A stretch of DNA of 62,000 nucleotides from Cristatella mucedo (lineage: Eukaryota; Bryozoa; Phylactolaemata; Cristatellidae): contig WPIO01000050.1 in the NCBI GenBank assembly GCA_009760855.2, positions 1,180,001 through 1,242,000 of the forward strand. The letters run 5' to 3'. The position numbers and the translations under genes were made by a program. Shown piece after piece: positions 54,116 to 62,000 of the stretch. How positions within the stretch are numbered: position 1 is the stretch's first letter; the number at the start of each line of letters is the position of its first letter. The notes under the pieces are model-generated. The model saw nothing but the letters and a program-made list of their open reading frames with translations. It was not told where the DNA came from and did not search any database.

Positions 54116-57100
54116 CCATTTTAATTTAGCAGTGAAGAATATGATGAATAATAATCAATTACTATTATGCCTAACCTTAGCGAAGAGTTTTTTTAAAAGG
54201 ATGCCTACCTTACAAATGAAAGCGATAGGATTAGATCTCGTTTGAAGAAAGTTACCTTAGCTTTATGCATATTTAAATTCTTAATCATCTTTATAGGTGT
54301 TCTTACCGCAATTATCAGTTCTTACCTCAACGAATTCAATGAAATTTGTCATGTTCCCATTGTTATAGCCGGCGTGGTTCTCTCATTGGTTCAGCTAATA
54401 GCGTTGCTTCACAAATTGAGAAACGAAAACTCTCGAAACGAATTGCCTACGACAAGTTAACAGAAAAGGTAATCAATGCGTCATCTGACGATGAGATTAC
54501 TCAAGATGAGTTGCAGGAAATAATCATTGATGGAATGAACTCTGCGAAACTAACCATGGCTGAGAGTGCTTAGCTCATCTCTTACAAAAAATCTCTTAGC
54601 GTTATTCACCGAGTATCTAATTTTACGATCTCGGAGAAGCATTATCCTAGCAACTGTATAAGCCGTCAACAAATTATTGGCACCTGTAGCCCTTCTTCTC
54701 TTTTCGCTTTCACACTCTCTATCTTCCAGCAAATGTCTAATGCTAGTGCGTAATTCTAAATGTTTACCACGTTCATCTTCTGGTTTTCCCTTAAATTTTT
54801 ATTTTTCATTGCGCCAACCGGTTTTTAACCAATCATTGCAGTTTCGCTATCGCTGAATTAATTTATTAGTTTGGGCAAGTTTGTATCCCACTCTCTCTTT
54901 CTTTCACCATTTCCTGCTTCCAACTCTTTTTCCTACATGAATAATCTTACAGCAACACTTCCATTCATTCTTTCACCCATCGCAACATTCTTCTTGTTTA
55001 CAGCTCCTCTAATCATCACATTGCGATTCACTATTTCTTTGAATTCTCCATTAAAATCTGATCCAGCGTCTACATTCATTACCCTCGGCCACTTAAGTTT
55101 ACATTTCGTGTAGATGCTTTTTCTAGCTTCGCTCACATTTCTAGGAATACTCGTCTTTAACGATCTAATGTCTTAAAATCTGCTCATCGCATATATTATT
55201 TACCATGCATACTGGTAAAAGTTTTCGCTGAACAGGTAGTAAATATCTGTTTGATGCTGATAGTTTAGTATGGTAAACTAAAAGCAACCAATAGTAACAT
55301 TTCGTGGTCTACTCTCCAATACTTGAAAGGAGACTGCATTATTATCATATTCTCCATCTCTTTTTCTTTCGTGTATTGCTTAGAAAGAAATTACTTCTTT
55401 TTGATAGATGGCTCCGATTTTGAAAAATTCATTGAAGGTAGAGTTAAAATATTCTGACATTTAAGCAATATTTAACGCTAAAAATTCACAATTATTTTGC
55501 ATCCGCTGTCAACATCCAATAATAAGACGTAACAAGTTTATGTGTTCTTACTGCGATAAGAATGAGAACGAAACTGACTTTGCTAGCCATGGAAAAGTGT
55601 GTATGAAGTGTAGTGAATTGATTTGTAAGACTTATGCAAAAACGTCTCAGGTATTTATAAAGATAAAAAAGAACGTGAAAGCATGCATTCATTGGTGGGT
55701 GGGTGTACTCATTTCAAATCTGGAAAAGTATTCTAAACTAACTGCGAATGCACTTCAGTCATTAAAAACACATGTTCAAATATCGCACAAGGTAGTTAAC
55801 GCGATGGTCACGATCTTCATTATTAGATGAAGATACAATATGGTATGCCATACGCGATAAACTGCAACACTAGTAGATATACAAGGGGCAACACAAAGCT
55901 CTGGGAACTGTCATTTTTTATTATTTCACCTATTCTATTCATGTAACTATGTAAGAGATAAGAAGACTGACGTTTGCGTTTCCAGTACCACTAGTTCCGA
56001 CTCTAAAATTTAGAAAAATTGGAAGCATCGTAAGGCAGACAGACTTTTTTGGGTGCGTCTTACGTCAAAGTACTGTGCGCAATGCAAGTTGCCCGGCCCA
56101 GTTTCCGAGTCCACCGGAAGTCGGAGCACAGCACGGCTTATCTTGGCAGCCCACATTTCACTGTCGCCTTCGCATGCTCGCTTCTTGGAATGGTGAGGAT
56201 GGAAAGTCACGGATGTCGGTATGCAGTACCAGATGCCGCCAGCGTGTTTGCACCGCTGAGTTCCAGCGAACGGTGAATGGGTCGCGCAGGCAGCGAGCGG
56301 CAGCGAGGCTGGGAGGTTGCAGCAGCCAACCTGCAACGGTCGTCAGCTCCGGCTGACGGTACTGCGAGCGACGCAGCGAACGACGCAGAGAGTGGCACAG
56401 CGAGCGACCGCTCTCGACAAGTTCTAGCAAACGTGACTTGATATGTCCACCCTCTATTAGCATCTATGATTCTGATGTCTCCAACTACATTTAAAAAACA
56501 ATCATTATAGTAGGTTTATCAATGTTCATGCAAGTGTTGCTGGTGAAGAAAAGTATTTCACATTGCAGCGTAGTTCCATGTAGTGATAGCACTACTACTT
56601 CGCTAACTCTTCTACCATCGGCTGCGTCAGCATAGGATTTTGTAACAGCATAGGTTGACTTGGTGGAATTCATCCCATTGTTTATCTTATTATTACCCAT
56701 TTGTAGGTAATAAGCTAGAGTAACAGAGTTACACCTCGTTTTATAGCTCCGTCCGTAACGAAAAAGGTATAACCTAAAGTGGACAGGATTAGTAGAAGTC
56801 GCCTACCAACAAGTAGATGTTGTAGCGAATCCTTTCATATTAAAAGCTCCAGTCATCGTATCGCTAGCCTTATTAATCTTGGAATCCAGATAACTATTAA
56901 CAACCAAATCGTTAGAATTAACAGCAGCGCCAACGTTGGCAAACCTTTTACCTAAACTATAATTCGTAGATGCCTTAGTTGTAACGGATAATATTGAAGA
57001 TTGAAATTTTACTGAAAATGTATTCCTTTCGATTCGTGCTATCAGCTGCTTAGCGACAATTTTTTCAAGAGTTTTTCTCCTCAAAAGTAAGAAGTGAAGC

Positions 57101-58035
57101 TGGCAATATTTTTCAAGGACCTCTGCATTTAATTCAAGTTTTTCAAGTATCGGTCTAACCACGGCAAATTTAACGGACTTGAGTAAACGTCCATTTTTTC
57201 CAGAGAACCATTAAAAGTCTCGGTGATGGCTTGGGTTAGTTTGCCTGCTTCTGAAGACTAAAGAGTTAAAGGTATAGAATATTTAGGTGACGAGCTCATT
57301 GGACTAGAACCTAATAAAAGTATCGCAGTGAAAACAGAAATCTTGGAAAATTCCCTAAGGATGGTCGCTGGAAAGTAAGAACCTCCCTGACTTGGCATTA
57401 AGAATCTCCTCGCATGCTTGATTCTCCCTATTAACGCTTAACGGCCATCGAATCTACTTCTGCAGCGCCTCCCAGCGCTAGAGAGCGGCCTCGGGCAACT
57501 CCAAGCGTGGCGTGGACCTTGTGCACCCTGGTGGATCTCCAAGTGCCTACTTATTGAGTCAGTCACGTGACACTCTCACGATTCCCTAAGAATTGCAATG
57601 CAGCTACGAAGGAGTAAGGCCGCCGTGATAGTCCAGGAGGCAAGGCGATCGCACATCACGACCGAGGTCACATGGGTTCGAATCCTGCTCCGGACGATCC
57701 CTTTATTGGCAACAAAGCCCAGCTGCGGTCGTCAGCCGTGGACTCAGCTTTATGCCGCAGATGGACCGAGACGTCCGAGACGCAGATGGACCGAGGGACG
57801 GAGGACGTTGGCGAAAAAGTCAGGGCAGGGTTGAGACGCTCCATCTGCGACTGCTTTGTGCTCAGGGCAAGCCAGCAGCGGCGAAATTGCTATCTGAAAT
57901 TCGGTATATTCCGACGTTTGGAAAGCTGCCGCCTGGGATCTGCCACCTGAGAAAGCTCTGACTCACAGATTGCCGCTGAGCCGCTCCTAAAGCCGAACGC
58001 CGAAGGCTTGTGGCGCGTCGATGAGCTTGTCTGTG
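54116..58035 (+). repeat. Chimeric tandem unit 3, right end deleted
   Basis: Same composition, but the terminal SINE is cut at gtctgtgggggg and joined directly to tgtcagtcccctcc. This removes about 340 bp that are present in copy 1 (roughly 18,200-18,545). Confidence 0.9.
55540..55830 (+). CDS. CxxC zinc-ribbon protein, unit 3 (96 aa)
   Basis: Identical in translation to the unit 2 copy. The frame is intact. Confidence 0.4.
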   Translation: MCSYCDKNENETDFASHGKVCMKCSELICKTYAKTSQVFIKIKKNVKACIHWWVGVLISNLEKYSKLTANALQSLKTHVQISHKVVNAMVTIFIIR

Positions 58036-58039
58036 GGGG

Positions 58040-58521
58040 GTGTCAGTCCCCTCCTTTCCTCCGGGGGTAAAGGTATCTCGCACTTCAGGACCCAGGTCGC
58101 GAGTTCGACTCTTCGAGCGGGCAATCGTTCACACTAAGTGAAAGTTGGATGATAGCTGCTGAATGTCTTTTTAATATATGCGAACGAGGCCACTAAATCG
58201 TAGTGATTTTGCATATATGTTCTCACACAACAGACGGCAGAGACCCAGATCGGCCCCTCCCACGCCTAATCACAGCTACTTTGGACAGCAATTAGTGGGT
58301 CCCTGTGATTCTTCCTTGAAGTGCTTCTCTGTGCTGACACTGTGCATGCTGCCACTAACCACATTTGCATGCTGACCCTGTGCATGTCACTCCTAACCAT
58401 GTTACTCATTTTGTTTCTTTATCAAGCATGATTTTACTCACCATTCAATCGCATTTCTCTTTGCAGCAAATGTAAAGCACCTAGAGAGGGATTCAGTTCT
58501 CTGAGGGGGCTTTATCAAGTG

Positions 58522-58556
<35 letters not shown>
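58040..58556 (+). mobile_element. S3 SINE and LINE 3' UTR, duplicated
   Basis: Counterparts of 18,550-18,690 and 18,775-19,062, ending in (ATT)n at about 58,524-58,556. Confidence 0.75.
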
Positions 58557-58649
58557 GCAGTGCACCAACCGCCATAATTCACAGCAGACATGTTTCATGA
58601 AGCTGCTATACCAATTGAATTATCAAACTGCACTGAGGAAATGTGAACC

Positions 58650-58657
58650 TATATAAA
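58650..58657 (+). promoter_or_regulatory. TATA box, left Polinton promoter (copy 2)
   Basis: TATATAAA, conserved with 19,156-19,163 along with its flanks. Confidence 0.45.
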
Positions 58658-59002
58658 CTCACGCCGCTGCTCATGGGATTCTCACGCAATCAAACTGCAG
58701 AGGTCACGGCCACTACCTCAATCAGCTGCAGCAAGTCCACCGCTATCCGACACTAAACGGCTGCATTTAACCCAAGTTTGCTCGCACGTTCTTGGAACCG
58801 TACTTATTAACTATTAACTATTCGTTGAACTTAAGCATTAAGGCTATTTGTATAATCAGCAATGTGATCGCACGTGGGATATCTGTGGCTGTGGCTGCAT
58901 GCACAATCTATAGTATGATGAAATTGGTAAACTTAACGATGAAAAAAAAGATACTAATACATCTTTATCCTTTTTAGCTAATACATCTTTTTAACATAGA
59001 AA

Positions 59003-59179
59003 ATGGATGGCGATGTAATTATTCAAAATGTAACCAATCGTGCAAAGAGAAATTTTGGCTACTCGAGACGTACTCGAGGTTACGTCTTACCTTGCATTAC
59101 GGTAAAAGATTACCTAGAAAACATTCTCAATATTATGAAATACCAATATACCATCTCCACACTCCCGCCGCGATGCTAA
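59003..59179 (+). CDS. Small basic Polinton protein (58 aa), copy 2
   Basis: Same frame as 19,510-19,686, uninterrupted. Confidence 0.4.
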   Translation: MDGDVIIQNVTNRAKRNFGYSRRTRGYVLPCITVKDYLENILNIMKYQYTISTLPPRC

Positions 59180-59404
59180 TTACATTCATACAGTTGATCA
59201 ATACTTGTCTCCATTACCAGACTTAGTTTCCATCAAGTGTTATATTTCATTCTTGACAGAATCAAATCCGCTTCTTAGTTACACTCTCGAAGTTTCTTCC
59301 ATTTTCTCAGATTTCTTCGTCGATTCATTTTAATTTAGCAGTGAATAATATGATGAATAAGAAATTAATAATATGCCTAACCTGAGAGAGGAGTTTGTTA
59401 AAAG

Positions 59405-59668
59405 ATGGGTGCCTACATTGCAAATGAAAGCGATTGGATTAGATCTTGTTTGAAGAAAGTTATCTTAGCTTTATGCATGTTTCAATTCTTAATCATCTTT
59501 ACTAGTGTTCTTACCGCAACTATTAGTTCATACCTCCACGAAATCAAGGAAATTGTTCATGTTCCCATAGTTCTTGCCGGTGTGGTTCTCTCATTGGTTC
59601 AGCGAATAGCGTCGCTTCAAAAATTGAGAAAAGAAAACTGTCGAAACGAATTGCCATCGATAAGTTAA
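59405..59668 (+). CDS. Polinton small membrane protein (87 aa), copy 2
   Basis: Translates identically to 19,912-20,175. The duplication ends about 70 bp beyond it, so the rest of the Polinton is absent here. Confidence 0.4.
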   Translation: MGAYIANESDWIRSCLKKVILALCMFQFLIIFTSVLTATISSYLHEIKEIVHVPIVLAGVVLSLVQRIASLQKLRKENCRNELPSIS

Positions 59669-59820
59669 CAGGAAAGGTAATCAATGTGTCATCCGGACAA
59701 TCAGATTACTCCAAATGAGTTGCAGGAAGTAATCATTGATGAAACTCAGCGTGCTTAAGCAGCATCTAGGTCAAGGCAGCTGAGGCAAATCAGTAAATTT
59801 TAACCACTGGCATGCAGCGA

Positions 59821-59864
59821 ACACAAACACACACACACACACACACACCCAAGCACACACACAT
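59821..59864. repeat. (CA)n microsatellite
   Basis: CA repeats between the end of the duplication and the next LINE. Confidence 0.95.
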
Positions 59865-59929
59865 GCCCTCGGCCCTGTCGAGCTATCGCATCGGTTATGT
59901 GGGGTGCCTCGATCGTATATGATGATGAA

Positions 59930-62000
59930 GATGATGTATCTCCGTCTGTAACTCCACAAAGTCATAAATACTGTGCGGGTGTTACGCAGGAGCGTTTTGT
60001 ATAGCTCACTCACAGCCAAAGCGGCTTTCTGTACGCATTCGGTACCCAACAGATTTCCTCTCACAAAACGAAGAAAAAGTGGGAAGCATAGCAGAGTCAG
60101 GAGAGCACTTGAGGTAGTGAGTAGCATAGAAGTAGCACTTCAGGACCGCTGAAAAAGATGTGCCATAGTCGGCAGTTGGAGAGTAGTTGTCGTTGCTTAA
60201 GAATTGTGGAAGCGAGTTCCACAGTCTAGGACCTGCAGAGCTAAAGCTTCTGTCGCCAACGGTCTTTAAGCGAAGGAATGGGACAGCTAATTCATTGACC
60301 ACACAGGATCTGAGGGTGCGAACCGGCTGAAACTGATGCAGCAGTTCAGCTAGGTACGAAGGAGCCAAGCCGTGGCGGGCCTTGTGGGTCAGCGTAAGAA
60401 CTTTCCTCTATATTCGTTGCTCAACCGGCATCCGTTCTAGCTTTTTTAGCAAAGGAGTCACGTGCTCAAACCTCTAGAACCTGAAGACTAGCATTGCAGC
60501 CATATTTATAGCAAGCTGCAGTGGCATAGCTGCTTTCTTTGGTAGCCCAGCCGAAACGGAATTACAATTATCAAGCCAAGACAGAAATAAGTAGCTAGCT
60601 AAATGTTTTGGCAACAACTGAGGAAGACAGCTCCTAATCTTGGGTAGGTATCGGACGTGATGGTGAGCTGTAGAAGCAGTCTTCTGACTGAAGCTTTTAA
60701 AATTGAGGCAGCTATCGACAACTTAATTTCAAGCACGTGGTGATGGTCTTACAACAGCATCACCTATTTGAAGAGCAAAGCCTTTTAATCCAGCCACATG
60801 CTGAGGGTGTCCTGTGAGCAGCAGGTTGGTTTTATCGTCATTTAACTTCAAGATGTTTTCCCACATCCCGGATCGAATGTGGGCAAGGCGAGCAGTCAGT
60901 TTCTCAGTCGCTTTAGCAGATTCTGACGGTTTTAATGACAAATACAGCTGGGTATCATCAGCATAAGACTGCTATGCAACTCCTTGGGCCTTAATCACTT
61001 TTCTCAACGGTTCAGTATAAATTAAGAACAGCAAGGGACCGAGTATGGACCCTTGAGGGACTCCACAGGTGACCCGTATAGTGTGTGAGACCTGACCCCC
61101 ACACGATACGGCTTGAACACAATAAGACAAGTATCATTAAAATACCCCAGTGCTTCGTCTGCCAGACCGATCCTCGTTCTCAATCGTTCAAGTAGAACTT
61201 CGTGAATAATGGCGACATAAGTAGCAGAGCTAGGGCTGTGACATTCCCGTCATCAATGCAAAGTAGAATGTCCTTGTTAACACGGAGGAGAGCATTTTCA
61301 GTGGAGTGCTGCCTCTTGAACCCTGATTAAAATGTTTCTGACATTTCATTATTTTCAATATGTTCGACCAGCTGCTTAGCGACAATTTTTTCAAGAATCT
61401 TTGGAAAAAAGGGAAACTGGACGATAGTTTGCATGGACGTCTGTATCTAATCCAGGCTTTTTAAGTATGGGTCCAATGGTTGCCGATTTGAAGGACTTGG
61501 GGACGTCCTCTTTTCCCAAAGAAGCATTAAAAGTCTCGGTTATGGCACGGCTAATTTGGTCTGCCAGTGAAGAACACAGAGATGATGGTATGGGATGGAT
61601 CTTTAGGAGACTGCAGCTCTTTTGGCTGGATCTTATTAAGGTAAGGACATCGCATGTACGAAGCTCTGAAAACCTTTTAAGGAAGGTCGCAGGTTGTGAT
61701 ACTGCAATCGCTTTAGTCGGAGGAGGCAAGTAAATGGTTTACTATCGTATAAATCAGTTTAGAGGCTGACTGGCAGGAATTCAGCTTTTGAGTAAAAAAA
61801 GAAGCCCCTGCTTTTTAAAGCATTCGGGTGTAAACTCGAAGGAAGTCTTTGAAATTGACTAGATCTGCAGCAGACCCCGATTTCTTGAAACGAAGTTCAA
61901 GCCAGCGCTAAACTCGGTGCATCTTTAGGAGTTTTTTGTAAACTGAAATGAATCTCCACGACTTTTTTACGCGGATAGAGTGAACGAGAGCATGCAGGTC
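59930..62000 (-). mobile_element. CR1/L2-like LINE family 2, continues past the window
   Basis: The 3' end lies at about 59,935. Reading the minus strand upstream gives VGDRSFSSAGPRLWNSLPQF, then NILKLNDDKTNLLLTGHPQH, then ITETFNASLGKEDVPKSFKS with PILKKPGLDTD, then a region in the style of the linker before the RT domain up to 62,000. Frames are broken throughout, but this is the longest stretch of family 2. Confidence 0.85.

Larger units (their letters stand above)
38679..59740 (+). repeat. Segmental duplication, copy 2 (expanded)
   Basis: The block is the direct-orientation counterpart of 7,396-20,246. It starts abruptly after a GT microsatellite within a LINE frame (agcctacctatcagatct). 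It ends in the Polinton small-gene region near gtaatcattgatga, after which a (CA)n run and another LINE follow. Length accounting (two extra units, four extra minisatellite repeats, two deletions) closes to within tens of bases of the observed 21.06 kb. Confidence 0.9.

Noticed and set aside
45738-58035. CRISPR-like or rDNA-like array
   Set aside because: The unit is 4.19 kb of transposon pieces; no short palindromic repeats with spacers and no rRNA words are present.

Overview
The window is animal nuclear DNA, almost certainly from an invertebrate; the phylum cannot be fixed from the sequence. It is dominated by decayed CR1/L2-like LINEs, a hAT element of the GTF2IRD2/ZBED type, several tRNA-derived SINE families, long (TA)n, (CA)n and (ATT)n microsatellites, and the wreck of a Polinton/Maverick (adintovirus-like) element. 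There are no bacterial operons, rRNA genes or CRISPR arrays. The only convincing host-type gene is a secreted plant-type haem peroxidase, present twice.

Layout. 1-2,030: minus-strand LINE fragments and a SINE. 2,034-3,932: a complete gag-only LTR element with a GTTAG target-site duplication. 3,940-7,880: plus-strand LINE copies. 7,396-20,246: copy 1 of a large segmental duplication. It holds a LINE end, a diverged ~165-bp satellite (8.0-11.2 kb), the peroxidase locus (11.4-13.3 kb, GC-rich), a tRNA-type SINE, one ~4.2-kb chimeric unit (Polinton piece + LINE piece + SINE), and the left part of the longer Polinton relic. 19,060-30,800: that relic, with an integrase, fibre-like protein, YqaJ-type exonuclease, capsid-like proteins, adenain-type protease, HNH-AP2 endonuclease, phospholipase-A2-like fragment and small membrane proteins, all broken except a few short frames. 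30,940-38,670: LINEs, a degenerate 7-bp telomere-like run, the hAT element and microsatellites. 38,679-59,740: copy 2 of the duplication, in the same orientation but longer (21.1 against 12.9 kb). It carries three tandem ~4.19-kb chimeric units instead of one and five copies of a 70-bp minisatellite instead of one. 59,820-62,000: a minus-strand LINE running off the window.

Functionally, peroxidase copy 2 (42,815-43,927, minus) keeps an intact frame with a signal peptide and both haem-pocket histidines. Copy 1 (11,535-12,646) carries a 2-bp insertion in its signal-peptide repeat, which puts a stop at codon 19. The 4.19-kb array looks like the product of unequal exchange between SINE copies flanking a Polinton/LINE chimera. 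Statements on protein families rest on motifs read by eye; no database search was run.
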